Shown one piece after another: positions 34,915 through 47,254 of a stretch of 64,000 nucleotides of DNA (its first letter is position 1; each line of letters begins with the position of its first letter). This stretch comes from Kudoa neothunni (lineage: Eukaryota > Cnidaria): NCBI GenBank assembly GCA_964304625.1, contig OZ199839.1, positions 1,984,001 to 2,048,000 on the forward strand, read 5' to 3'. Made by a program: the position numbers and the translations under genes. The notes below the pieces were generated by a model. The model saw nothing but the letters and a program-made list of their open reading frames with translations, had not been told where the DNA came from and searched no databases.

Positions 34915-36121
34915 TCTGAACGATAAAATAAAAATTAAGCTGGCCTAATACTGGTCGTTAGGTATACAATGTATATGAAACTTTGGGGTGAATTGTATAA
35001 GAAATGTATTCAATTGGACCTTGAGGAGTCAAATCAACGTCTAACAGATGATCGTCAATGATGGAACGAATTAAATTTTTAAATATGCCTTTTGATATTT
35101 AAAGTCTATTTTTAGTAGCGTGGGATTGTGCTTAATCTAATTAAATTAGATTTCATAACAATTGGTCGTTGATTATTTTCCGAATTTTAAGTAAATTCAG
35201 GACCGTAGGCTCCATATTTTTATATTATTTGAATTCAATACAGCCCCTTAAATCTTGTTTTTCAATTGTTTACGAAATTACGGTTGTATTGATTAGTTAG
35301 ATCATTTATTAATGAAAATAAAATGAAAATAATGAAGAAATATTCATGATTTGATTATTATGTTAGATAAAAAAGTGTATAATATTTCAAATACGCCTCA
35401 CGTTGAGGTAGTTAGCACGTTTTCTTTCAGCTGTTGGCTCGATATTGCATATCACTCATTTATTATTGACACCTCTTGATTGTATTAGGTATTTGGTCGG
35501 ATTTCATGAGTAATTGAACCATTATGCTGCATTATTCCATCATTTTTGAAAGAATTCTATCTTTAATAAGTGCCATAAAGATAAAATAAATTAAATCACT
35601 GAAAATGAAATGATTTAATTGTTTACAGCTTGTGTACCAGTTAATTAGGCGAAAAAGTAAGACGCGCATCGTATAACTAACATCCCACGATAAAAATTAA
35701 GGAGGGAGCAATGGTGCTGTGAGTCAAAGATATTTAATGCGCTTATATCAAGGGTTTCCATATTATTTTGATAATAAAGTCATATTCAGGCGTTGTTATT
35801 GCCCCATGGCCGTAACAAAACTAATTCTCGTCGCTGCTTCGTTTTCATGTAAAATTTAGTGGAGATTAAATGTCCAGACCGGGGTGTAAATTATTGAACA
35901 CCATGGTTGAGTACAGAAATATTATGCATACAATAAACTCGGTATTGCGTAATTCGTTATATTTTAGCATATTCTCCGATTATTTTTATCTTGGTAAGGA
36001 GGGAAATAATAATACAATAAGGAACCAATTTAACGCACTTTTTTCTTGGTCCCTAGGAAATCAAGTGAAATTGAGTTTTCACTGTAACGTGTACAAACCC
36101 ATTCAGCTGTTTGAGCATTAA
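34915..36121. other. Intergenic stretch after NSE3
   Basis: Includes a possible last NSE3 exon ending at about 35060 (TGA after DDRQ). An open frame at 35870-36121 runs into the TTAA of the next MITE but has no recognised domain. Confidence 0.45.
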
Positions 36122-37025
36122 CCCTCTAGGCTAGCGAAAAATTGCATCGTCTAACGGGCTTGAGGTGAAAAACACCCCAAGCTTTTTTTGCTTAAATTTG
36201 CACAAAAAATAATTTTGAATTTGCTTGAAAATTTTTAATAGATTCTATCTATAGAATCTGAAGTATATTTACATTTGTTACAAAATTTAATTTGGTCCGT
36301 TATGGTTCGGTTCAATTTTCGTGGATTATTTTCAACGAATAATAAGGCTTCGCGTTAAGTAATGTCAAAAACAAGTAATTACCCAACTCATGACTGAGGT
36401 AGGGAGTGGACATCATAAAAAATTCACTGAAAGCACTCATCTTAATTCACCCACCAGAATGATCCTACTAGTTCAAGCTCGCTTAAATAATCCCATTTTT
36501 CTACATAACCCAAATTAGCGCATAATTAAAATGAAATCTCCGAGGAAGTATTCTTCAGCGTTATAATTCAAAAATAAACTTTTGTTAGTTATTAAAAGCT
36601 GATATATGCGACATAATCGATGCTCCTCCGTCCATCTGATAGGAGAACCTCAATATTATACCAACGGAAACTTTCGAGTGATCGACGAAAGAATGCCGCA
36701 TTGAATTAGATGGAATATTAATTGCAGATTTTCATGGAAATTTATCGATAGATTTTTACAGGAGTTTCTCATTTAATTATTTATAATTTTCTAAGTTAAT
36801 ATAAATAAAGAAAACTTTGGAGTGTTTTTCATCCCAAACACGTTAGAGGATGGAATTTTTTTGAGCAGGACCTGAACTTATATTTTAGCCAAATTTTTGA
36901 TATGTGGAACGTCTAATAAATATAAGAGAATAGCGTAAATTTAAACTTTCTATGAGCAGGTCGTCGAATTTTATACCCAGATTAAATGTGGTTTGGAGTG
37001 TAATACATCCAAATCCGTTAGAGGG
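36122..37025. mobile_element. piggyBac MITE, 904 bp
   Basis: Flanked by TTAA on both sides (36118-36121 and 37026-37029). Ends: CCCTCTAGGCTAGCG and, reverse complemented, CCCTCTAACGGATTTGG. Subterminal inverted motifs GTCTAACGGGCTTGAGGTG near 36150 and GGAGTGTTTTTCATCCC near 36818 repeat the theme of paired GGTGAAAAACACC-like blocks. Non-coding. Confidence 0.8.
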
Positions 37026-37355
37026 TTAATGACGACAAAACATGTTCTGTATATGGCGATACAATAATTAATCGATTAAATAGTTAAAATTTTAAATTTC
37101 CAGGGAAAAATCGAAAATATTAAGAGGTAAGTCTTTGAACACCACGATATATTTAGGCCATTAATAGAATTGTATCGTCTTACAAATCACACGAGGGCGC
37201 AAGTTGTGCATAGTTTATGATCAGGGTTTGTAATTTTCGACAATTTTTATCAATTCTTATTTTTTCTAAAATAAGAATTTACAAATTAATAGAATGTAGA
37301 ATTTTAATTATAGTGGGCCATTAAAATCGAGTTGTTGAGCATTGTTAGGCGTTCA

Positions 37356-38110
37356 TCACAAAGATTGATCCTTTCTTTTCAAAATATATTTCGCAAATTT
37401 TGAGAGACTCATATCAACATTAATAGGAGAATTGATAGCGTCAATATATTTTGACAAAGTTTCGAAAGAATGGGACAAGCATTCGACGCTTTATTCCAGG
37501 AATCAATATTTAAGGTTCGATTTGAATCTTTATCATTTTACATAACATGTAATACTCTTTATTGACCTCGATTTTCTCTTTACCTTCTAAAAAGTAATAA
37601 AGATATTTAACATTTAATTTATCAATAGTAAATGGAGTGTATGGATCAATATATTTTACGTCTGAAAAATTTAAAGAGAAGGAAAAGTTTCCTCAAATTT
37701 TTGAGTATTGATCGATTAATTTCTTTTATTTGTGGCATGACACAAATTTTCACATTAAAATATCAAATTATTTCAAAATTCAAATTGAATAAAACCAACA
37801 ATATCATTATTATTTTTGATCAAATTATCTCCCATAATTACAAAGTCATCCTTTATCAAATCAAAAATCTGAGATGTAAAATTCTCGTTTGTTTCTATTT
37901 ATTTTGAAAAACCACACAACGTAGTAAGGGCGAGCATCAATTAAAAAATTTAATGATAAGTTAGGCATATAAGGCCATCAGATTGTATCTCCAAAAATTC
38001 GTTAAGTCCTTTGCAAAATTTACAGACAGGTGAATCCTTAATGGCTTCAAAATCGTTCCATTCTACCAAATAATTAGTCAATGCACATCATTTACATCCC
38101 ATTTTCAAAT
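37356..38110 (-). pseudogene. hAT transposase remnant (CGGBP1-like lineage)
   Basis: Minus strand. Near 38095-37985 a BED-type finger start reads ALTNYLVEWNDFEAI and DSPVCKFCKGLNEF, close to the N terminus of CGGBP1-related hAT transposases. Near 37510-37356 the dimerisation end reads DSWNKASNACPILSKLCQNI followed, after a frame change, by INVDMSLSKFAKYILKRKDQSL-type sequence ending in a stop, like VERSFSKYKNILTDRRQSL in the family. The catalytic part between them is deleted or unreadable. Element ends not located. Confidence 0.6.
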
Positions 38111-40917
38111 GTTCCTTTTCGGCAGCAACCTATTTTATCGATTTAACAAAAATAAAAACCGACTATTTTCCTCCAATTAGATGGTTTAAGTTGATCGAAA
38201 TCGATTTTAGACGAAAATAGCCACCCTATTTATGATTAATTATAGATATTAGTTTTATAGAGACGAATCTCAGAGTTACCTTTGATAAAATTTGTACTTT
38301 ATAGTTTTAAAATTATCTACTAAACAATTTTACATTAGGCAAACAGAAACGCCTGCCGGCCACATTAAAATTGTCTGTGGGTCGTGGCTTGGAGATCCAT
38401 GCGATAGAGTAAAATGGAACCTACTAGATTCTAAATTCGAGAACATGGGTTACTATCTTTAATTAATAACTTATACCTTATTTGGAAAGTGTGAGTAACA
38501 CGACCAAAGATTGAAAGAGCAGTGTACGGTACCAAAAAGAAGAAGTAGTTTCTGAGAGTTCAGCATAACGATCTTTATACCTCTTCTTTATTTGAACTAG
38601 GCCTTATTCCTAGTCAGCAATTATTATTATTTGGTGAAAAATGCGTCTTTATAAGTATTATAAAGTGGGAATGTCGAGGAAAAAAGACAAAAGCGTGATG
38701 ACCGTTAACTTGAGCCAGCTCTATGAATGAATTGGTGTCATGAGGTCACCGATACTTCATGATTCAGAAAGCTTGTAGATTCTATTATTTATTCTTTTGA
38801 ATTATTCATGAAAGTAAAAAGGTGATTTTCCTTCCATCGACATATATCTGTTCAAAATCAAGATGGCTACATTCTAAACTCAAAATATTGTAATACATAC
38901 GTAAATTGGTTTTTATTCATTACATAACAAAAACATTAAATAAATAACTATTAAATTTATCCTAAAAAGAAATTTTGGCGATAATTTGATCAGACAAATA
39001 TTCAGACTTAACCTTACTTTTATGCTAAAAATCATTTCTCGGCGCTGTTGTTCAAATTTCAGTTGAAGAAAGTTTTATTAATTTACAACTAGTATCAATA
39101 TCAAATAAATTTTCAAAAATAATTCCGATATCAATTTTTTTTGATCAACAAAATTTAAGTAAATGAGATTTGATTGTATATATCATATTTATAAGCATTA
39201 CAATGTGTGAGACTTTAATAAGAGGGTTTTACTAAATAAACTTTGATAGATACTGTAACACAAGGCCCGATATGGGATCCGAACTTGCGCCATTTGCATT
39301 AAAAAGCGGTGTGCCATACCGCACTGCTCTCGATCGCGCATCTATGACTGAAGGATCAAAATCCTTATAATCCACATGTTACAGATATTAGCTACAATTT
39401 AGGTTGTTTATGATACGGCGGGAACAAGTAGGAAGATTTTAAAGCGTTATGCCGACGCAACAGTAACCTAACATTGCGTGCGCATATTGTTCACACGCTC
39501 AATCCTTGCAATCATGTCTAGAGTTGCTAAATACTCTAATAAGAAAGTGATGGTCCAGCCATTCGTATATTTTTATACATTTTCGGTGAATAAACTTTTC
39601 TGATTATAACCGTTGCCATTTCTAGTGTTTAGTGTTCCGATTCTTCCAAAACGTGATTTTTATTTGACCGCACTTATTTTTCATGCCAGATGATGTAATA
39701 CTCATATTATTTATGTGTTTATAGAGTTCGAAAATTCAACTGTGGCTGACAGACAATCCACATATTAGATATGAAGGAATTATATTGGTAGTTGCTGTGT
39801 GTTATTGATGATTGGTGTGATGTTGGTTGATGGTAGGGATTTGACGAGTACATGAATATTGTAATCCATGACTGCGAGGAGTTACATTTGAAAACCAACA
39901 AAAGAGTCTTTCTCGGGAAAATCATGCTCAAAGGTGACAATATTGCGCTAGTTAGAGAAATCTCTTCACGATAACAATCAATTTATCTGACTGATTGCGT
40001 GACCAATTTATTATTGATAGCAATTAATGTCTGTCAATATATAATAACATTTTTCATGTATTAGCATTACTAATGGTTTCAAGTGTTGTATATGGTTTGG
40101 TTTTTGACTCTTTGTTTCGCCAAAAATTTGTTATTATTGCTGAAACCAACTTCTTTTATCGCTTGGGGTTACAACAATATGTATGAGGTGTATCTATCCA
40201 ACTTATGAATTTAATACTAAGTGACATGTTCATGTTTGTTTGCGTGAACTCTCATTTTTAATATCTGCGACTCTCATTCGTAAATTGGATGATCAAGTTT
40301 TTTGCATTTTCTGTTCAGCGCGTGTACTCTAGAGTTGATTAATAAATAGAGGTCGTAGTTTTTAGATCAAAATTGAAAAACATCAATTTGTTTAAATTAA
40401 CGCTTTTATTTTCGCATTAAAAAGTGATCAATCGTTTGTTACTTGTTTTATGAGGGGGAAAATAAAAATTGAAAATATGCTGCTGAATGGTTAGATTTAG
40501 AAATTTCGGACGACATTTTATTAGCGAGTTACATAAGCTCTATTTTCCTCTTCAATAGAACAGAATTATGGGGCAAATTGGTCCAAGAAGACAATGTCCA
40601 TCAATCCAATAGATTAGCATCGTATGTTAAATAAATTTATTTACATTTCATATACACCTTTATGTAATATTAGCGCAAAAGCCCCGCTTTGCGATGGCTT
40701 GCTTGCACAGCCAAGTAGACTAACACCTGGCACAGACTAAGGCCTTTTTGATTTTTAAGTAAATAGCGCTAATGCCCAGTTTTGCCTGATACAGTGTGAT
40801 GGAAAATTTTAACTTTTAATTTTATTTTTGAATGGAGAAATTCTACGGAAGAGTTCATCTATTCAGCACTTTAAACCCTGTAAATTTTATTTTTCTATTT
40901 TAATTTATGCATTTTAA
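38111..40917. other. Long intergenic stretch
   Basis: A GC-richer patch at 38340-38410 (CCTGCCGGCCACATT, GGGTCGTGGCTTGGAGATCC) may be subterminal hAT sequence. A tRNA-related patch lies at 39265-39345 (listed separately). Otherwise AT-rich and featureless; the frame at 39719-39940 is not convincing. Confidence 0.45.
39265..39345 (-). repeat. Degenerate tRNA-related sequence or SINE head
   Basis: Read on the minus strand: GAGAGCAGTGCGGTATGGCA, then CACCGCTTTTTAATGCAAAT, then GGCGCAAGTTCGGATCCC. The last part resembles a T arm with a near B box (GTTCGGATCC), and the middle an anticodon arm around TTTTTAA. Stems are imperfect, so it is unlikely to be a working tRNA. No SINE tail could be delimited. 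Confidence 0.3.
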
Positions 40918-42521
40918 CCCTCCCGGGACCGAGCTCATGGGAAAAACGCGTGTTTCCAACGGGGTATTTTTTGACCCCAGTGATTTTTTACTTATTATTA
41001 TATTTTTTTGGCAAATTAAGTAAGTTTTATAATTAATGCATTTAATATAACTAGATTAACCTGTTAGAACTTTATACAGCGAATACATTATCAATAAAAA
41101 TCACAATAATTACTCATCGGAAAATCACAGATTTGACTCAAAACAAAAAATTTTCATTAATATATACCAGAAAACACACCATAACTTTTATTTTTAAAGT
41201 TATTCACAAGGAACCCCGACATTGAAACAATTTTTAAACAGAGAAAACACAGAAGATCGTGCTTCTCCATTAAGCACATTTTCCGGAGAACTTCGGCGAG
41301 CTTAACACTAATCTGAAATTAAAGTATGATTGTAATATCCTCCCAAAAGAAAGCGTTTCTTTCATTGAAATTTATATTTAGGAGTAATACTGATTATTTG
41401 GTTAAAATCATATATTGTAAATCTTATTTTATCGGCATGATTGGCGTATTTTAGAGATTTGAATACTAAGATTAATTGTAACGATGTTTGTGTAATAAAA
41501 CCAAAGATGAAAATCTTCGAAAAAAATTGTATTGTAATAAAAATATATTTTTATTTAGAAGAAGTTAATAATCTAATAAGAAAAATCTCAATAAAACTCG
41601 AGAAATATTTAATAATATTGTTAGCATTCACTTATATTGATCACAGAAATACAAATATTTTTCTTAAAGTAGGAATAAACTCTATCATAGATATAAATTA
41701 TGTAAAGTTTATAAGATTATACAAATTTAACCTTATACGAGTTAGACATGCTAATAAACGACACCATTTTTAAGTACCTTTATTAGAAAATTTCCCTAAT
41801 CGAGGAGGTAATATATGAGCTTAATTAACTCAATTATTTAGATAGTCGCCTCAAAATTAATGTTAAAATTTTTTGGAGTATAAGATAGTTCAATTTATGC
41901 GCAAAAAATCGGCAAAAATAACAATCACGTATCTACATTGCATGTTTGACAATAGGCAACATTCTTTTTAAATCTGTGTGATGAGAAGATAGGTCCCTTA
42001 CAATTATGACACTTTACGTTGGCTTTTCGATCAGTATTTCTTGAGCAAAACACACACCTTGATCTTTTATATACAGGAATCAACCCTATCGAATCGGATA
42101 TATTATTATTATTTGGGTACTTGTCAAACAGTTCAAAACTGTATTTTATGTGTGACTGATAATTGGAACCCGCAGTTTGACGAAGTAACACATTCGACTG
42201 TACTAAATCGATACCACAGATCTCTTAAGAAATGTTGTCTGCGACTTCGAACGTTAGTTCTCCAATCAGGGAATTTGGACGTCCATATGACAAGCACTGA
42301 GAGCTGATATATCCACCAAATCCATGAACATACGTAAAGGCTACCCTCCAGTTGATCTTGAACAACTGTACAACCTGTTCATTTTGTCACCATTATCAAC
42401 CGCTCTTTTAGGTTTATTGTAGTGGAGAATAATTGTTGGTCTCTTTCTCACACCCGCTTCTATTTCACCATCATTTATTTCACTGAACAATAAATCAACA
42501 ACCCGATTCTTTTTCGGGATA

Positions 42522-45500
42522 GGCAGTGTCTATTTTGCCGGACGCGCTTTTTCTCTTAAAATAATAATTCAATCGCTACAATTTTTTCCCAAAAATATCT
42601 TTTATAAATGCAGAATATAAATTTAGTGTCATTAATTCAGTGACGAATTTTAACATAGCTAATTTGTATCCATAATATCCAAATGAAAATACAGTAAAGT
42701 AAAACTATTTGGCCAATTCGTATTTAAAATTTTTATAATTAGGTAAATGTTTTTATCAGATGATTGATACACCACTAAAATTTAATAAAATGTTGAGTAT
42801 TCTACTTTAAATAATAAATGTTTGAAATTATCTTGTATTGCAACGCCAAATAATTGTGACTGTTTAACTTCCACATAAAATTATATTTGAATATAATATA
42901 TCGATATTGGTGTTGTTATTATTACTACTATCATCATTACCATAATTATAATTTTCTTTTTTTTCTTAAACCAATAACTGTTTGAAATACACCTTTTGGT
43001 CTACCTCTCAATTTCACTACTGTTGGCAGCTTAATTCCTATAATTTTATGAATTTAGCAAAATGGACAAAAGATACACACCCTTCAAAGATGGATTTTTA
43101 GTTGTGGTATCATCTACAATATTCGGGATCTCCATATCAATTATTGATGATGGAACATTATCATTAACTGCTTCTAGTATATCCTCATTCTCTAATCGTG
43201 ATTCCTCAGTAACTAAACACGAAATAAAAATTCTACTAAAGACAATATCATTAATTACATGTTGGGATTGAAATCTCTTGATTGTTTATGATGACAGATT
43301 CAGACATTAACTTGAACTAAATTAAGTTGAATATATGAATAGTGGAAAAAATAGTCACCTTATCCAGAGAATCCCCATTGGAAATAAGAGAGATTAATTC
43401 ACCTAAAATCTTTTTTAATGAATCATATTGACTCCCTGTTTTTTCAGACCCTAGCGAAGCTATTTTCTTACAAAGAATTTCTAGCTCCCTGTATCGCTTA
43501 AAAGCAGAATTCGGAACAGGGCACTGACTCGAAATTTCTGTAATACTTGGTTGCACACAACACGAAGGATTTTGAAGATATAAATTTTTGGTCATTTGAA
43601 TAAATGACAGGTAATATTCTTTGTGCCACCTCTTATTACAAATTTTCTCTTCATATAAATTCATGTTCATTATTTTTCTAGCGTAAATAATATGCCTACA
43701 TGGTAACTCCATACTTACGTAGAAACAACATGTACAACTATTGGGATCAGGATTGGCATAGGATTCGATATGATTATTTATTTCATCTTGCATAATATTA
43801 TACGCATATGAAGTCAACAATGTTTTATATTGTTCGTTAATGTCTGAATTTAATTTCTCAACAGTTTGGGTTGTCCACTCTCTAACTGCTTTATTCTCAC
43901 GCCCAGTCCTCATACTTGATAAATAAATAAGCAGATCGCTGAAAAAGACTTCAATTGTTGAGAATTTTTTTATGATTTGTTTAATTTTGGAATTTATGCA
44001 TTCTAATCGATTATTTGTTCTATTTAAAAAAGTACCCTTTAGTTCATGTATGCCGGGCACCATTCATGTTTGATTGGATCCCAAGATTTATTATAATAAG
44101 TAATGATTTTTTTGTTACATGTATTATTTAACAATTCATGGTAATTTTCATAAATTTTTGGATCATTGGTATAGCAAAGCTTTTGAATCAACTCTAAGGC
44201 AGTTTTTCTTTCGGCTTTGTTTATTCCCATTCTTAATGTAGAGATTTCTCTCCCAAATGTTCTTAAGACATGGTACAGGCATAAGTTTGCTACTTACGTT
44301 AGTAGAAATATAGATCTTATAGAGTTTCTTTCAATCATGTCTTTATCCGTAATGAAACAAACTGTTTTGGTTGACATTTCCTCGTTATGTTTAAGTAGAG
44401 ATTGACATAACCAGGTAACAGTCACGGTACTCTCCTCAGATAAAAGAGCAATAGCTCCTATTTGACTTTGCCCAAATGAATCGATAAACAGACATATATA
44501 CAATGGCATACGATTATTGATTAATTATAAGTGGCATCCATAAATACTAGTTCGGGAAATTTTTTAATAACGTTTTTCATATAAAGGTCTTGGAAAAATA
44601 TTCCAGTCATTTCATTGGAGTTATTGTGTAATATTTCGATAGTTGCATTTGGGTGAGAATTTTTTATTGAATTAAACAATTCCGAAATATCCGACGAAAC
44701 ATTTTTTTTCAATGTTTGGATATAATTATGGGATTTGCTTCAACGAAACCTTTTTTTGTGATTGGTTCATGATTTCTACTTGTACTCTTTTTAAATTTCC
44801 ATCATAAAAATGAACATTTTTTATAAGATTCTTGCTTTCTTCATCTAATTTTCTATTCATTGGTAAAAAATCCCTAAAATGCTCATTTCTGTTGCAGCTG
44901 TGAGTAAGATCCAATTTTCTAATAACTAACATATTCATGTTTTTAGGAACTCGCAGTGTAATGAAGAAATTGCAACCACTTTTATGGCTGTTGATTTTTC
45001 TCTTCCCAGCACTTTTAGATTGTATCTGAATTCAAATTAATTACATCAATTTTTTATATAGATAATTACATTTTTACCACCATGAACACAACAAAAAGTG
45101 GCTTCATAATAAACAAGATCAGAGTTCATGTCTCTATCAAATTTTTTTTAGGGCAGTTGAGATTTTTCTAGAGTCTCGGATCCAGTAACAAAAGTTGTTC
45201 CGCTTTGAGTACTTATCCATGAATTCTTTAGCTTTTTCAAAGTTGTAAATGCGTTTCCGACCATAGGTTCAGATGTAATATCCTGAATTAGTAGTGTTTG
45301 ATCAGACTCTCCTTCCATAGTGATTCTACTCGCGACTATCAAAGTTACAACCGCACGCTAGAGGGTATTTTACTCGTTTATGCTGTTATAACACATAAAA
45401 TTAGATTAATTGTATAAATAATACAGATTTATAAAAATTTAATGTCATTTATAATGAAACTTATGAATGAGTTTAAAATATCCTCAATGTATGTTGATAC

Positions 45501-45635
45501 CTAATTATTAATTAAAAAAATAAATGAAACTAAATTTATATTCTGCATTTATAAAAGATATTTTTAGGAAAAAATTGTAGCGATTGAATTATTATTTTAA
45601 GAGAAAAAGCGCGGTCCGGCAAAATAGACACAGCC
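42522..45635 (-). mobile_element. Mutator-like element inserted in piggyBac B
   Basis: A 3,114-bp element with inverted repeats of roughly 110 bp beginning GGCAGTGTCTATTTTGCCGG (left) and GGCTGTGTCTATTTTGCCGG (right, reverse complemented), differing at only a few positions. The flanking 9-bp duplication TTCGGGATA is perfect (42513-42521 and 45636-45644). It carries a nearly full-length but broken transposase on the minus strand. Confidence 0.95.
43317..45342 (-). pseudogene. ZSWIM-type MULE transposase, broken
   Basis: Segments on the minus strand: 45342-45148, about 45125-44726 (apparently with a GTAATT...TTCAG intron near 45065-45024), 44712-44521, 44509-44294, 44230-44039 and 44063-43317. 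N-terminal zinc finger: CCVHGGKN, SGCNFFITL, THSCNRN. Catalytic triad: VFMDATYN (first D), FITDKDMIERNSI (second D), TNNRLECINSKIK (E). WDPIKHEWCPAY is the family's W-x-W region. The SWIM finger CTCCFYVSMELPCRHIIYAR is complete. The layout matches transposases related to vertebrate ZSWIM1/ZSWIM3. At least four frame breaks or stops separate the segments, so this copy is inactive although its terminal repeats are fresh. Confidence 0.85.
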
Positions 45636-47254
45636 TTCGGGATATATGACATCATTGTTATGTCATTATAAAAAACAGAAAGTGGACTAAAGCTCAGGTT
45701 GATTTTTAAATCCAGCAAATGTTGAGGAATGTAAGTGTTATTGCGCCTAACAGTGCCCGTTAACGTAATTTTATTTTGTAGCAAGAAAGTTATCGGCGGA
45801 ACCGTTGTAAAAAAGTTATCAGTGGTGACACCACTACCCTGATCCAAAAAATGGTTCAATTAGTTCCTTGACAACCTTTTCCCCTTGTTTTGAATCTTTA
45901 ATGCCTCCAATCTTACCTGTGTAGGGTTTAATATTTAATAAATACGACATCCGCGGCTACCCATAACTTCATACCGTAGCGAGCGGGTTTATTTTTTATG
46001 TACACTCGAAACGGGCATCTTCCGCGAAATGCAGCCATTCTTTCATCGACGGTCATGTGAGAACCAATAGAATAGTTTTTTTTGAAAGAATCATTTATTT
46101 CATTAAAATTTCCCCCAATGGGTTAGAATTTTTCATTAGATAAATTAAATCTAAATTGTCTGATTTGTCTATCATCAAACCGTATTACTCTATATATATG
46201 AGAAAAACGACTTCTTTCCATGGCTACAGAAAAAAAAAATTGTTTGAATAGTGGGTTTGTATCCCAAATATTTTTTAATGATAATTTTGAACCATTACAT
46301 CGTCCAGAAGCAATTAATATCCCAACAAAAGATTTTAACTCTTCAATGGTTATTTTTTTCATTTCTGTATCTGCTATTGGAATCACAAAAATTATTCGTG
46401 AAATTTAGAATTTTCTCTAGAATGGAGTCTGACATAAAAAGTTGAAAGCAATCAGAAATGCTGTTCACATTTTTAACATCACCTAAAAGTCCCGAGTTAC
46501 TTGTGACGATATCGTGAACTCTAGTTCGCGTTCTTGTTTGATTTGTAATATCCCACAGAACTCCTGATTTCGACATTGATTTAATGTTCTCAGTTTGGCA
46601 TTTATCATCATTTTGAGAATCAGAACATGGGTCTGAATCTTCCACAATATCCTCATAATATGAGGCATCTGATAGGTCACCTTCAAATTCAAGGTCGCTA
46701 TCGGAGCTTTGATCAGTCTCTACATTATCATCAATTAGTTTATTCAGATCTTTGTAATACGACATGTCTAAATACAAATTTCATTCGAATTGCCCGCGTA
46801 ATTTTACTTATCCGTTCCTAATGTTTACTTCTCGCGGTATTCCGACCCCAACTACGCCCTTAAGTTATTCGGAATCACCCGACAAGTGAGTGGTAAAATC
46901 AAAATGTTTCCTCCCATACTTGGTTTCATAAATTTTCAATATTTCAGATGAATTTTGTTTAATTTCACTACCTAAATTCTACAAATAAAATTATCATGTC
47001 TACGTTTAGCCAAGGTTTACTGATGTGTGGTGACTTAAAATCATTATATCTCATATCATCTTGATAGTTTTTAAATTATAACTTAAAAATAAAATTGAAC
47101 ATTACATTTCATTAGATTACAAAAATTGTGAGACGTGTATAATCTTTTTTTAAACAGAAAAATAAAATAATATGAAAAAAGGGGTCACGAATGACCACGG
47201 TTGGTCCCGGTAGGGTTAAAGCTTGTCATTATTTTGCAATGTGATGATTTAGAT

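Larger units (their letters stand above)
41925..46777 (-). pseudogene. piggyBac B transposase, interrupted and broken
   Basis: The minus-strand gene starts at MSYYKDLNKLIDDN (46765), with an acidic SSDSDLEFEGDLSDAS head. A frame change near 46370 leads to KKITIEELKSFVGILIASGR. Catalytic residues are readable: SHMTVDERMAAFRGRCPF (D1, about 46065-46010), GSGVTTDNFFTTVPP (D2, about 45835) and, beyond the inserted MULE, PKRAVDNGDKMNRLYKF (D3, about 42400-42350). The MULE interrupts DITMMSYIPK and KNRVVDLLFSEIND, repeating codons for IPK through its target duplication. The C-terminal zinc ribbon, CVFCSRN, CHNCKGP and YCQTC, ends at 41925. Several frame changes besides the insertion make it inactive. 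Confidence 0.85.
40918..47215 (-). mobile_element. piggyBac transposon B, split by a MULE
   Basis: A 6,298-bp unit flanked by TTAA (40914-40917 and 47216-47219), with ends CCCTCCCGGGACCGAG and, reverse complemented, CCCTACCGGGACCAACC. Subtracting the 3,114-bp MULE plus 9-bp duplication leaves about 3.2 kb, a normal piggyBac size. It encodes a minus-strand transposase. Confidence 0.9.
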
